A stretch of 64,000 nt of DNA. It comes from Scleromitrula shiraiana. Lineage: Eukaryota > Ascomycota > Leotiomycetes > Helotiales > Sclerotiniaceae. The stretch covers positions 124,001-188,000 of the forward strand of contig JABELC010000016.1 in assembly GCA_028455995.1 (NCBI GenBank). Reading direction: 5' to 3'. The notes under the pieces are model-generated. The model did not search any database, was not told where the DNA came from, and saw only the letters and a list, made by a program, of their open reading frames with translations. Numbering within the stretch: position 1 is the first letter of the stretch; the number at the start of each line of letters is the position of its first letter. The translations under genes were made by a program, and so were the position numbers. Shown here piece after piece: positions 12,560 through 24,761 of the stretch.

Positions 12560-13376
12560 TTAACTACCATTTATCGCTTGCCTAATTTCCATTGCAGTCT
12601 CACAGCCCACCGCAACAAATTCCTCGCTACCAAGCTCCAAAGGCGCTATCTCAGGGAAGATGGCCCCAACGATCTCAAGAATACCATTGACCAGCTCCTC
12701 GCACTCGAAGACCATATCTAATAACTCAGACATGCCCTGTTGAAAGTTCAGTTCGACACCAAGATACGCTGCCAGTTCACCCGAATCTAGTGCCCAACTA
12801 GTGTACTCAACACCCGCAAAATGTGTTGCGCCGCATAGCAACGTCGATGGAGCAGCATCACGATTTGCAAGACCGTCAGCTTGTTTATTGAGAACTGTAG
12901 CACAAGCATTTCCTGATGCTGAACTAGCGAATTTACTTGCTGCCAGGATGATCTTTGAGTTGAGAAATCCCTGGGTGGTATAATTGATGGTCGGTACGCT
13001 GATCATCAGCTCGCAGTCGCTCTTTACTACGGTGAGTTTCTCAGGGAATGGTTCTGGAGGGGCTAGTGGTTGGGGCAGTGGACTAAGTAGATATCAGTGA
13101 GGTACCTGTGCTGTAGGCTGGAGTGTACGGTGGGAGTGATACTTCAGCGGTACAGAGATTGGGAAGATCAGACAAAGGTGTTATGCACTGATCAGAGGCG
13201 GAAGAGATACTTGTACTTGAGGCAGAAGAGACACTTGTAGACCGTTTTTCGATGGCGAAGCGAGATGGACCGGGAGTCGGAATAGGAGCACCAGGTGTGG
13301 CCAATGCTGGGGAAACTGATAATAATGTTAGGAGCCATGAAGCTAATTGTCTACGAAAGATGTGGTTAAGATACAT
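12560..13376 (-). CDS. Predicted secreted cysteine-containing protein of unknown function
   Basis: Two exons, 13106-13376 and 12560-13062, joined by a 43-nt intron (donor gtacct, acceptor actag), give an uninterrupted 257-residue protein. The N-terminus has basic residues, then the hydrophobic stretch LASWLLTLLSVSPALA with a likely cleavage after ALA, so it should enter the secretory pathway. A Ser/Thr-rich linker with a KR pair (IEKRSTS) follows. Seven cysteines are spread over the mature part (in DQC, NLC, SDC, NAC, LLC, FEC and VGC). No family is recognised. It lies between a dead P450 and the transposon block, a common setting for fungal secreted accessory genes, but the frame and splice sites are intact, unlike its neighbours. 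An effector-like role is only a possibility. Confidence 0.75.
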
Positions 13377-14212
13377 TATGAGGATCTATTGGGACTCCCA
13401 GTCTGTAAACTTGGTATCATGTGAAAGATAGAATAGTAAATAGAAGGAGAAAAAAACATGTTTAAGTGAAATGTTGATGATATAGTAGGAGACACGAAAT
13501 GGGCTTCCATACAAAAGAAGCAGACCGTTCTTATACTTAACAGACTTGACTTGAGCATAGCTTAACACACTCAATTTTGTGGCCAAGCTGACTTGCTTGA
13601 GCGGCTACAAGATTTTGTCTATTATCGAATAGTGTAGGGAGATATTACTAGCTCGATCCTCAAATGGATGGAATATTCTTTCAGTGAGTTGAGGTCCCAA
13701 TAAGCGCCGTAAGTTGCATGCTTACCAAGATCAAGATTAGAGATGTTTACTCCGACCTGATATGCCATCCAACTGTGGAGCAGTTATATTGCGAATGGGC
13801 AAGCAAAAGACGTTTCTTGGGCCTGATAGGTGTTCAGAGACATAGGTAGTGAAGTTTATCACTAATTGTACTTTCAAAACTCATTCTAGTGGTCCTTTTT
13901 CTGTGAATAAGCCTGCAGTGGGTCAGGTGATCTCCCAACACTCTCAAATGACAAGATTTGAGGTCTGCACCTTCGTAGAATGGACGCATGATAAGTTACT
14001 AGATATTTGACTAGTCGTCTATATTATTCAGAATAACTGAGTAAAACAGATTATGTATAAGATGCGATCTAATCTATTTTTAAATGTCTGTTCAGAGCAT
14101 GAATATTCAAACGTATCTTGATTCAATTGATTATGAATGGTTATGTTTAATATAGATATTTACATGGTTCTCTTATTTATCAGATTAATTCTCGTGATTA
14201 TATAGATCATAG
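13377..14212. other. Intergenic region upstream of the secreted-protein gene
   Basis: Contains the presumed promoter of the minus-strand gene ending at 13376. Only short unsupported frames are present. AT content rises towards the transposon boundary at 14213. Confidence 0.5.
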
Positions 14213-14221
14213 ACATTCAAG
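14213..14221. repeat. 9-bp target-site duplication, left copy (ACATTCAAG)
   Basis: The same nonamer occurs at 22550-22558, immediately outside the two ends of the long inverted repeat. A 9-bp duplication with TIRs of several hundred bases is the usual pattern of Mutator-like elements. Confidence 0.65.
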
Positions 14222-14858
14222 CGGGTTACGCATTACATAGTAATCGCTTAGCATCGGAACGTACGGCCGCCTACCCTCCGATTACATTGTAATTCATTTT
14301 TTTAAGGCATCAATTTTTAGTTATCAATTTTGAGTTATCAAGCTTTAGTTATCAATTTTTAATTATTAATATAAAGTTAATATATATTATAAATAATTGA
14401 ATTGAATTTAATTTTATATAATATAAAATAAAATAAAAATATAATTTTAATATTAAAAATATATTTTATTATTATTTTATTATTAATATTTAATTAAATT
14501 TAAATTAAAATATATTAATATATTAATTATTAAAAAATCTTGAAAATTAATAATTTTATATAAATAATTTTTTATATTAATATAAATTAATTAATTAATT
14601 ATTTATAAAATTATTAAAAATATTAAATAAATATTATTTTTTTATTAAATTATTTATTATTAGAATTTAAAGATTAAATATTAATAATTTAAAAATTTAT
14701 AATATTTATTAAAAATTAATAAATATAAAATAAAATTATTTAAATTATAAAAATATTATAGTTTTAATTTATTAAATTTAAATAAAATAAATTATTATAT
14801 TAAAAAATAATAAAATATATATAAATATATAAATAAAAAGTTTTTATTTAATATAAAT
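14222..14858 (+). repeat. Left arm (terminal inverted repeat) of the outer element
   Basis: The first ~65 bases retain G and C; the rest is almost pure A/T. It pairs in inverted orientation with the right arm at 21523-22549. Indels and RIP-type changes make the inner limit uncertain. Confidence 0.65.
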
Positions 14859-14863
14859 ATTAT
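14859..14863. repeat. 5-bp target-site duplication, left copy (ATTAT)
   Basis: ATTAT directly precedes the left LTR and recurs at 21518-21522 directly after the right LTR. In A/T-rich DNA a chance match is possible, but equal LTR lengths on both sides support it. Confidence 0.7.
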
Positions 14864-15022
14864 TATTGGGATATAGATCACAAGGTAGCATGTGACAAGT
14901 ACGTGACTATAGTTGTATATATATATGATTTGATAATCTGTATTATAGATAGATTAATAATAAAAATATCAAATATAAATTATAGTATTATAATTATATG
15001 ATTTAATTAAAATAAAATTATA
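14864..15022 (+). repeat. Left LTR, 159 bp
   Basis: Begins TATTGGGATATAGATCAC and ends AAAATTATA. It aligns without gaps to 21359-21517. By eye there are about 36 differences: about 19 where left has T and right has C, about 15 where left has G and right has A, and about 2 of other types. Confidence 0.9.
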
Positions 15023-18000
15023 TTGATTAATATTATATAAATTAAATATTATAAATATTAAAACAATATTGTAATAATAAAAATATTTTTAAAGAAATTG
15101 GAATTAAATTTGAAATATTAATAAAGCGTTTTGATCAAAAACAATATATAGTATTAAAATAGAATATATAAATGTTAAAGCGATATTATAGTTTTTGTGT
15201 TTATTATGTATATTTTTAATTTAGTTTTTTTAAAATTCAATTTTTTAATATTTTAAATTTTTTAATTTTTATCTTTTTAAAATACTTTTTAATGATTTCT
15301 ATAATATTTTTAAAACTTTAATAATAATAAAATCTTTTTTATTATTTTTTTTTTATTTTCTTTTTTTATCTTTTTTTATATATTTATTATTTTTGGATTT
15401 ATAGAGATTATATTGAAAAACTCTAATTTTTATTTAAAGATATTATTGTTTTTAAATTAATAAGATTTATAAAAATTTAGGAATATTTTTTAAAAATAAA
15501 CAAATTTTTATTATTTTATAATAATTTATTTTTTTTTTTTTCTCTTTTTCAATTCTTTTTATATAATAATAGAGAATTTATCCTCTTTATTAGAATATGA
15601 TATCTCTTTTTAATTATTTATATAAATATTTTTATTTAATTTCTTTTTTGCATAAATTTTTCTATTTAATTTCTTTTTTTGAGTCAATATGATAAGAAGG
15701 AATCTTTTTTTTTTAGATTATTTTTTTTTTAATTAAAACTTTAAAAAATATAATGAGTTTTGTGAATTATTTAAAAATAGATTTAACTCTAAAAATAATT
15801 TTGATAGTAAAACTTTTTTATTATATATTTGATTTAAAACTTTAAAATACATTTATTATTATATTTTTAATAATAATATTTTATAAATATTCAAAAACGA
15901 TTTCATAAATTAAACTTTAAAATATTTCATTATAATTTAAAAAAAGAACTTTTTTACTTTACAATTTTTTAAACAATTCCTATAAAAACTTAATATTAAT
16001 ATTTTTGTTAATTTTAATATTAATATCAATCTAATTTTTATATTTTTTTTTAAAACCTTATTTAAATAGACTTTAAAAATAATAAATATAATAATTTGCA
16101 ATATATAATTTAATGCATAATCAAACATTTTTATCATAATAATCAAAAAACTCAATAATTTAAAAAAAAAAGATAGAAAAAACCTTATTACTAATTTTAT
16201 TTAAAAAAATAAAATTAAAAATAAAAACAAAAAAAATAAAAAAAACAAATAAAAAAAACAAACAATAACTAAAAAACTATCTAATTTTAAAAAACCCAAT
16301 CTTAAATCAACATTTATCAAAAAAGAAAATAATAATAACGATAATTTCAATTTTAATTTTGATTTCAATCTTGAAAATAATCCTTTTAATTATTCAAATT
16401 TTAAAAACTTTAAAATTAACTTTATTTCATTTAATATTAATAAACAATTTAAAAATCTCACAAAACAATATATATCAAATAACAATAAATATAACAATTA
16501 AACAAATAATATTAAATACAAATCAATTATTTATAAAAATAACTATAAACAAATTAATTTATCTAAACAATATTGATATCTCAATATTTTATTTATATTA
16601 TATAAAAATATTTAAAAATATTATTACAATATTATTAAATATAGAAATTTAAATACTAATTAAAAAATAATTATCAAAAAATTTTAGAAAATATTTAAAA
16701 ATAAAAAATAAAAATATAATATATATAATAATTAATCTAAAATTATTTTTTGTATTATTATTATAAACAATTTATCAAAATCAATTAGATAATTATATAA
16801 AATTTTATTTAATAAAATATATATTATAAAGTTTAAACTATCATTAAAAATATATAATAACTTTATTTATATAATAAAATTCTTTATAATTTATTAAAAT
16901 TATTTTATATATTTTTAAAAATATTTAAATTTATTTAAAATATTTATTATTATAACTATAAAAATCTATATATCTATTATAATATAAAAAAATATAAAAA
17001 ATAAATTTAAAAATAAATTGTTTTTTAAAAAAAAAACAACAATATAATTAAATAAAACTTTAATAATCAACAATTTTAAAAAAATAATCAAAATAATAAT
17101 AATTTCTAACTTCAAAACAAAAACACATATTTTAACAATCAAATTCCTCAATTTAATAACAATTATCATAATCAAAAACAAAAAATATACTATATCTATA
17201 AAAAAAAAGAATATTGATCAATTAAACATACCTCTAAAAAACGAATTATAATAAAGAAAAAATTTAACTAAAAAATAAAATCAAAATTCAATTTTAATAA
17301 TATATAAAATTTTAATAAAAATTATAATCAATATATTTAAAACAAATATAATAATAATAATAATTTTATCTATATAATTAAAGAAATTGAAATATTTTAA
17401 TTAAAATCATATTCTAATAATAATAACAATAATAATAATATTAAAACATTTATTATTTTATATAGCTTTTATATTATTATAAATAATAATTATAACAATT
17501 TAACTATAAAATTCAATAATCTAATCATTTTATATATTTATATTAATAAAACTAATTAAAGATTTAAAATCTATTTATAGATTAAACATTATAATAAATA
17601 TAAATTCATTAATATAATAATTGATTCTAATATTATAAAATAATTAATTATCAATTATAAACAATTTTTAATATTATAAAAATTTATTCAAATCAATATA
17701 AAGATCCCAAATTCAATTATAAATTTTAAATTTAATTTTAATAATACTCTCTTTATTAAAACTATCTTAATTATTAGCCTAATCAACATAATTAATATCT
17801 ATATTGTTAATATAAATACTTTATTTTTATTAAATCTTATAAATATAAATTATATTTAAATCTTATTCAATAATATTAAAAATAAACTTTAATATATTAA
17901 TAATAAAATATAAAAAACTATTAAACATTATAAATATATATTTATCGATTAATTAATTTTATTATAAGAATTTTAGCAATCTATTATAAAATTATTAAAT

Positions 18001-18639
18001 ATAAATAAAGAATATTATTTATCTAAAATTAAACTATATTACATTTATAAATAAATAAAATATTCTTTTATCAAAAAACTATATAATCTATTTAATTATA
18101 TTAATTATAAAAATAAATTTAATTATAAATAATTAAAATAATTTACAAAATATTATAAAAAATATTAATTCTATATTAATAAATCTAAAAAATTTAAATT
18201 CAAATTTTATAATAATATCGAATTCAATTTTATTATTATAATTAATATAATATATATTAACAATAATTTTATTCTTTATATTATTAATAAAGTAATTTAA
18301 TTTAATAGTATATACTTTATTAAGGATTTATTAATTATAATAATATAAAATGCATTTTACTTTATATAAATCAATATTTATAATAATCTTTTTAAACTAA
18401 TTATTTATAATCAAAAAATTTACTTTATAAAAAAAGACTTTATTAACAATATTTATATAATTATAATTAAAATTAAACATATATCTATTAAAATCTATCA
18501 TTTTATTAAAATAATTGAACATTACTATAAAATAATTTAATAAATATATACAATTATTATTAAAAAATTTAAAAATATTAAAGAAATCAATAAAAATATA
18601 AAACTACAAATAATTATTAAAATTATTAATAATATTATT

Positions 18640-18960
18640 AATTTAAATAATCTTATCCCTACTTTTTTAATATTCAATATATTTCTTTATTTAACATTTT
18701 TTAATTTTTCCACCCTATTTATTTTATAATATACCACTATAATCAATAAAGCAATAAATAAAATATAAAAAAAATATACTAAATATATAATAATAAATAC
18801 TTTATATTAATATAATAAACCATCTATATTTTATTTATATAATCTCAAATTTAAATCTTTAATTCTCATTCATCAAAAAAAAAATATTTAAAATAGACTA
18901 TATAAACTTATCAAAATAAAAAATCAAATATATATAATTAAAATAAACAATTTTAATAAA
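18640..18960 (+). pseudogene. Degraded integrase C-terminal region of the copia element
   Basis: One plus-strand frame still reads NLNNLIPTFLIFNIF and, further on, NKPSIFYLYNLKFKS. These resemble the fungal copia integrase tail (pattern GPDGLVPTLLVFG .. NGPS..HDLPLNS) once Asp/Gly to Asn changes from G-to-A mutation are allowed for. Stops interrupt it. Confidence 0.6.
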
Positions 18961-19861
18961 GAATTCAAAAATACTTTAATAAAACTATATAAAAAAAAAC
19001 TTGAAATATCTAATAAACTATCTAATAATATAATTAATTCTTTATTAATAAAAAATTTTATTTTAAATTTAATTAATAATAAAGACTTTAATAACTTAAA
19101 AACATTTTAATTAAAAAAAAATATTTATATATTAAACAAAAAATCTATTTCTAATCTAGCTTCTATTTTAATCCTATATTTAAAACTAACAATCGAAATT
19201 CTTTATTAAAAATAAACTTTAAAATATAATTAAATATATTTCAATAATAACAATAATAATAATTATATCATTAAAAATATCTTTAATATATATATTATTA
19301 TAAATCTTTTATTAATTACAAATCAATTTTGTTTATCTCATAAAAAAAAAATAATTTATTAAAAAAAAGTATATTTAAAATTATTAAAAAAAATAATATA
19401 CTAAAAAATACTCAAATCTTTTATAATAAATTTATTAACTTTATCAAAAACAAAAATATATTAAAAATATTCAAAAAGTTTAAATTGGTAGTTTAAGATT
19501 ATAATAATAAAAACAAAGAAATAATTTTAATAAAATTCTTTATTATTTAATATATTAATTATAAAACTATACTTTATTTTATAGCTTTATAAAATACACA
19601 CTAATATACTTAATTATATCTTTATAATATATTATAAATATATATTTAATTAAAAATATTTTTGATTTATATATTTTATATTAAACTCTTATTAAAAACA
19701 AATTTCAAATTAAATATAATCCTTAAAATTATATATTCACTTTATAATATTATAAAATTAAAAAACTATTAATATTTTATATATTATAATTATCATATAA
19801 AAATCTTTAAAATAATCTTTTTCTTATTTAATAATTATTTACTTTATATTAATAAAAATAA

Positions 19862-20010
19862 AAAATTAAATATAATTAGATTATAAATCGATAATATTTT
19901 TATTTTTATTAATAAAGAATTTGTAAATAAAAAAAAAGCTTAAATTAAAAAAAAAAGTTATCTTTTAAAAATATAAAAATAATTAATAATTAATTCCTTT
20001 TTTGAATTTA
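19862..20010 (+). pseudogene. Degraded reverse transcriptase catalytic region
   Basis: The frame reads IDNIFIFINKEFVNKKKA with flanking stops. The position IDN matches the copia-type catalytic xDD with the second Asp changed to Asn by G-to-A. It lies 0.9 kb after the integrase remnant, as expected in copia elements. Confidence 0.55.
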
Positions 20011-21358
20011 ATAATATTCTAATTTATATCAATAAAAACAATATAATTATATTTATTTAAAAATAATAATATAATAAATTTTATTTTATAAAACATTTCT
20101 TTATTAATCTTAAATTATATATAAAAATCAAAAAAAATATCTTTTTAAAAAAATAATATATTATTTAATAAATTTACAATATATATATTATAAATATTTA
20201 TTAATTAAAAACATTATTTAATTTATTATATATAATCTAAATTATTAATTTAATTAAAAATAATATAAATATTTTTAATAAATATATTTAATAACAAATT
20301 AATAATTTCAATTATAGCTTTATATTCATTTCTTTTAAAATAAAATTATTATAAATAATCTATTTTATCAATATAAATTTTATAAACAATATTAATTTTT
20401 TTTTTTAAATCAATTTTATTATAATATTTATTAATAAAAACAATAATATAAATATTATTTATTAATCCTTTATCAAATGCAAATAAATTATATAAAGCAT
20501 TTTTATTTTAAAATTATATAAAATAAAATATAAATTTAATATTATTATTATAATTAAATCTAATATCAATAAAATTATAAATTAATTAATTAATAAAAAA
20601 ATTATAATTAATTTTACACTTTTTATAATTTGTATTAATTTAAAATCCTTTTATAAATACTTAATTAGATTCAATATTCTTTAAAAAAAACATTTAATAA
20701 TCAATCTAGCCTTTATTCATTAATTATATAAATATAAAAAAATCATAAAAATCAAATAAATTATTGAAAATATAAACCCCATTAATATAATAATAAAATC
20801 AAAACTTTATATTATTTTCAAAAACTTTATTAATATTAATAAAGTTAATATTGATATAAAAAAATAGATTAAATATAAATAAATCATTTTATTTATTTAG
20901 TAAAATAAATTATGATTATTTAAACTAACATTTATTATAAATTAGTTTATATAATATATTAATAAAATATAATAAAAAAAATATAATAAAAAAAATATAA
21001 TAATATAAAGAATTAATATAAAAAATGCAATAATATAAGAAATTAATATAAAAAATATAAAGGCATAAAAAACTAATACAAAAAAAATACAAAGAATAAT
21101 AATATATATAAATAATATTTACAAAAATCATCAAGATATTATTATTCTAATCCAAAAATAATCTCTCTAAAAACAATACTTATCAAAACAACAACAATTA
21201 TAATTTTATACATATTTTTTTTAAATATTTTCTTTATCAATTATTTATATATATTTCAACCTTTTAATTTATTTCATAAAAAAATAAAGAAAAATAATAC
21301 TACAATATACAATAAATTTAACTTAACTTTCTTTTCTTTTCTTTTTAAATAATGCCAG

Positions 21359-21517
21359 TATTAGAATATAAATCACAAAATAGCATATAACAAACACATG
21401 ACCATAATCATATATATATACAATTTAACAATCTATACTATAGATAGATCAATAATAAAAATATCAAACACAAACCACAATACTATAATCATACGACTTA
21501 ATCGAAGTAAAACCATA
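21359..21517 (+). repeat. Right LTR, 159 bp
   Basis: Begins TATTAGAATATAAATCAC and ends TAAAACCATA. It has the same length as the left LTR and a gap-free alignment. It keeps C where the left copy has T but has lost G to A, the reciprocal pattern. Confidence 0.9.
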
Positions 21518-21522
21518 ATTAT
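21518..21522. repeat. 5-bp target-site duplication, right copy (ATTAT)
   Basis: Matches 14859-14863 on the far side of the retrotransposon. Confidence 0.7.
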
Positions 21523-22549
21523 ATATTAATATTTAATATAATATTATTAAAAAATTAAATTTAAAGATTTTATTTAAATTAAAATTATATTAAATAATAT
21601 CTTAATATAATAAATATAAAAATTTAAATTAATATATAATAATTTAAAATTTAAAGTAAATTTAAAAATTTTTAAAAATTAAAATTATAATAATATTTAA
21701 TATTCATATTAAATAAAATCTTTTATATATATTTAAATATATTTTTATTATTTTTTATTATATAAAATATTTTTAACAAAATTAAAATTAAATTCAAATT
21801 AAAATATTGAATATTAAATTAAATAATATTTTAATATAATATTTTAAATTTTAAAAATTTATTTTAATTAAAAAGAATATATATAATTAAATAAAATAAT
21901 AAAAATAATAAAAATAATTTTAATTAATTTATTTATATTAATATAAAAAATAATTTATATAAAATTATTAATTTTAAAAAACTTTAATAATTAATATATA
22001 TTTTAATTTTAATTTAATTAAATAATATAAATATAATATAATTATAATAATATATTTATAATATACTTATAATATACTTATAATATACTTATAATATACT
22101 TATAATATACTTATAATATACTTATAATATACTTATAATATATTAATATTTATAATATATTTATAATATATTTATAATATAAATTAAATTATAATATATT
22201 TATAAAATCATTAACTTTAATTATTTTTAATAATTATTATATATTTTATATATTTTAAAATTAAATTAAAATTAAATCTAATAATAAAAAAATATAAGAA
22301 TAAAAAAAATAAAAAAAAAATAAAAATAAAAAAAAAATATAAAAATAGAAAAATATTAAAAAATATAAAAATTATAATATAAAAAAAACTTAATTATCAA
22401 TAATTCAAATTTATATTAAATATAGTACAATTCTATGATTTTAATTTCAAATTCAAGTTTAATCATGTGATTTCTGCCTTAATCATGTGATTGATGCCTA
22501 GCGCCATTACGTTTCTATGCTTAGCGATTACCATGTAATGTGTAGATTC
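21523..22549 (-). repeat. Right arm (terminal inverted repeat) of the outer element
   Basis: Longer than the left arm, partly through an internal tandem array of the 11-mer TTATAATATAC (about 22058-22140). The last ~100 bases keep G/C (gcgccattac..cttagcgattac) and pair with the left end. Confidence 0.65.
22058..22142. repeat. 11-bp tandem repeat (TTATAATATAC), about 7-8 copies
   Basis: Perfect head-to-tail copies within the right arm of the outer element, with no matching array in the left arm, so it expanded after the element formed. Confidence 0.9.
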
Positions 22550-22558
22550 ACATTCAAG
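22550..22558. repeat. 9-bp target-site duplication, right copy (ACATTCAAG)
   Basis: Identical to 14213-14221. It marks the right boundary of the outer element. Confidence 0.65.
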
Positions 22559-23332
22559 TTCAGATTAATATTAAAAGGAAAAGAAGTAATTCTATATCGA
22601 TCAAATAGACATTCAGAATTTCAGCAGCTCAATGTTTCTATTGATAACACTATAATAAGTTAAGAACGTTCAGTAGTTCAATAATATGAAGAGATTAATC
22701 TAATTATTGACATTATTGTAGATTAGATTCTATAAAGCTATAGATTCTTGATATAGACCATATGAATGACTAAGCATCATGATTACTAATCATCCATTTG
22801 TACGAATCTCTCAATAGTTTCACTTGATTTAGCACTCTCAATAATAGAAATACGTTTGAGATTTCCACGATAATGTATAAATGCATAACACATAAACTTA
22901 TGATTCGATTCATATAGAGTTCATACTAATAAGACGAAAGAGAATATAATTATTAATTTATATATTCTTATTCTTTGGATGAAGTTGATATACTCCTTTT
23001 GAGTCTCAAAGCTTGATAATATTACATAGAGAAGCAAAGAAGGAGAGAGATTGATGGAAGTAGAAAAATGCAAGATATATAGAAATACAATCCTCTAGAA
23101 GTGCATATTCCATTATTGTTCTCAACATGTTTTTTCCCCTATCTCTAAGCTTGATGATCTTAGCATTCTGGTTTTGAACGGGGTGGTACAGATATGATCA
23201 TTACGCCATCGCATACTCTACAATCAATCTAACCAAGTTATAAATACTCAGAACCCACAAGGAATCATTATAATTCTAACAGAGTTGATGAGAACTTTAT
23301 TAAAAAGTAGGAGAGATTTAAAAAGAAAATCC
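22559..23332. other. Non-coding flank of the transposon block
   Basis: No gene is seen. The sequence returns to ordinary base composition. It should have held the 3' half of the adjacent minus-strand P450, of which nothing is recognisable here. Confidence 0.5.
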
Positions 23333-23960
23333 TTAATTATTCCCGTCCCTCAATCCAAACCATGTCATTGATTCCACCTTACGTTTGCATAGATAATGGA
23401 ACATATCTTTTCTACCCTGATCATTCTCAATACGTTTGTTCTTCAAGTTTTCCTCCTCGCGTCCTCTTTGTGCAACACTCGCATCTACGAATTCGTAGAA
23501 TTCCTGGACGTTGCGAGGTATCAGGAGTTCGAAGAGTGCATCCAGACCTCTGGGTTTGAACCAGACCCAAAATCGCAGAATTGGAGATTGATATATCTAG
23601 GTCTTTTAGCTTTTGATACTGGAATGGGTATCGGTTGAGGAAATCTTACTGGAGACATGTATTGCAAAACCTCAGCTCTAGAACGTTGATGTTAGTAATG
23701 TTCAATTATTGGAACTTAGTAGATTTACTATTTTCAAAAGATTTCATCGCACTTACATATTGTGTGGCATATGACGAAACGGATTCTGGCCCGACTCCTT
23801 AAGATCGAACGGCCTTCCAAAACACAAATCGCCCATAATATCAAACAACAGATAGTCCGTCAAGTACGACATATTAACAGTTTCCGTCCACAGTTTCCCA
23901 TCACTTGCTAGCCGGCCACATCATTCAGTAGTAAGAGAATTAGACACGGAAGGGTACATT
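23333..23960 (-). pseudogene. Cytochrome P450 fragment (second copy)
   Basis: One minus-strand exon piece (about 23757-23895) reads LWTETVNMSYLTDYLLFDIMG then DLCFGRPFDLKE and RHMPHNM before a gtaagt donor. After an intron, an open frame (23333-23596) reads FWVWFKPRGLDALFELL, then a charged stretch ending KDMFHYLCKRK. Both pieces and the intron position match the P450 remnant at 8.99-10.95 kb (FDIMGDLY, HMPHTM|gt, WIWLEPRGLDYLF), so the two are paralogues. The N-terminal anchor, I-helix, ExxR and heme-binding cysteine are all missing. The two exon pieces do not join in frame with the obvious splice sites, so this is a dead internal fragment. Confidence 0.8.
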
Positions 23961-24059
23961 CATCGCCGTCTCAGATCACCATCCCATCTCATAGTAAAAG
24001 AACAATACTCACTGATTCCCAAAAGCCTCTCATTCACATTCCATAATTAGTTCTCGCAT

Positions 24060-24530
24060 ATACTCACCCCAAACTCTCCAACCCGCAATCTGACAATTCC
24101 CTCGCTCATCCTCCTTCATACCAGTATTCTTCCATTGCTTCGTAGGCGTATACTGAAAAAGCAATTTCCCATACGCTGTATGCCGACTCGTGGCAACCTT
24201 TTCACAATGTGTGATGTAGCGTATACAAGCGGTTCCGTATCCCGGGACACGGTTTTCAGTTTCGCTTTGATTTGGTCGATCTTATCATGATATCTCAGTT
24301 CTGGTTTCCTCTCCGTATCTCTAGAGATCGATGACGAGGTTGTGCTGAACTTTGTGTCTGTCGGCCATGGCCACCAAATTGTATTTGGGGTCATTGTGAC
24401 AATGCTTACTTTCTTTTCATTCTCATTCTCATTCTCCATGCCCGCGGTATCAGTATGGAAAGGTCCTCCGGTAGTCACATATTGTGCTGCAGTCAAGATT
24501 AAGATGCACACGTTCGAATGGCAGAGTTAC
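24060..24530 (-). pseudogene. Decayed small gene, possibly for a secreted protein
   Basis: The minus strand is open from about 24525 to 24116 but has no ATG: a stop precedes a hydrophobic start (NVCILILTAAQ) that resembles a signal peptide. The likely C-terminal half is in another frame (TAYGKLLFQYTPTKQWKNTG, then a stop near 24035), so at least one frameshift or unrecognised intron lies near 24200. No family is recognised. It could also be a real gene with an intron that I cannot place. Confidence 0.35.
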
Positions 24531-24761
24531 TTATTTAGTGCTTGTTGATTGTGTTAAATCAGGTTAATCAATAGGAGAATATGAAAATTTGTAACGTATA
24601 TGTGATGCATTTATTTTGCTTGTACGTATCCAAAACCCAGTCCTTAAATCATCAAGAAATGCCATATGGTATCATTCCGCTTCCACACCCAATTCCAATC
24701 CCGATGAACACACGAAACACCACGGCTATGCGTAAAATACAACCCAACAACAATGCAACAT

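Larger units (their letters stand above)
14864..21517 (+). mobile_element. RIP-mutated Ty1/copia-type LTR retrotransposon
   Basis: The element is 6654 bp, bounded by two direct 159-bp LTRs and an ATTAT target duplication. The interior is nearly all A/T with dozens of stops in every frame, so it is dead. On the plus strand, remnants of an integrase C-terminal region (about 18640-18960) lie before remnants of a reverse transcriptase (about 19862-20010). The order integrase then RT is that of the copia superfamily. Substitutions fit G-to-A decay (Gly to Asn, Asp to Asn, Trp to stop). The gag and protease parts (15.0-17.5 kb) are not recognisable. Confidence 0.85.
14222..22549. mobile_element. 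Long-TIR (Mutator-like) element, RIP-degraded, carrying a nested LTR element
   Basis: The left end (14222, reading ..cattacatagtaatcgctta) and the reverse complement of the right end (22549, ..cattacatggtaatcgctaa) match, with the first differences mostly transitions. The inverted match continues inward: left 14520-14600 and right about 21925-22000 share long A/T words such as ttatattaatataa in inverted orientation. Removing the nested retrotransposon and one ATTAT leaves about 1.67 kb, almost all of it TIR-like arm, with no transposase seen. It is therefore probably a non-autonomous element or a deleted one. The family assignment rests on the 9-bp flanking duplication and the TIR length only. 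Confidence 0.65.

Noticed and set aside
15937..17181. Minus- and plus-strand frames of 60-97 residues inside the AT-rich block
   Set aside because: They consist almost only of Ile, Leu, Lys, Asn and Phe from A/T-only codons and fall inside the RIP-destroyed retrotransposon.
22058..22142. Possible CRISPR-like array
   Set aside because: Head-to-tail 11-mers without spacers in a fungal transposon arm; it is a simple tandem repeat.
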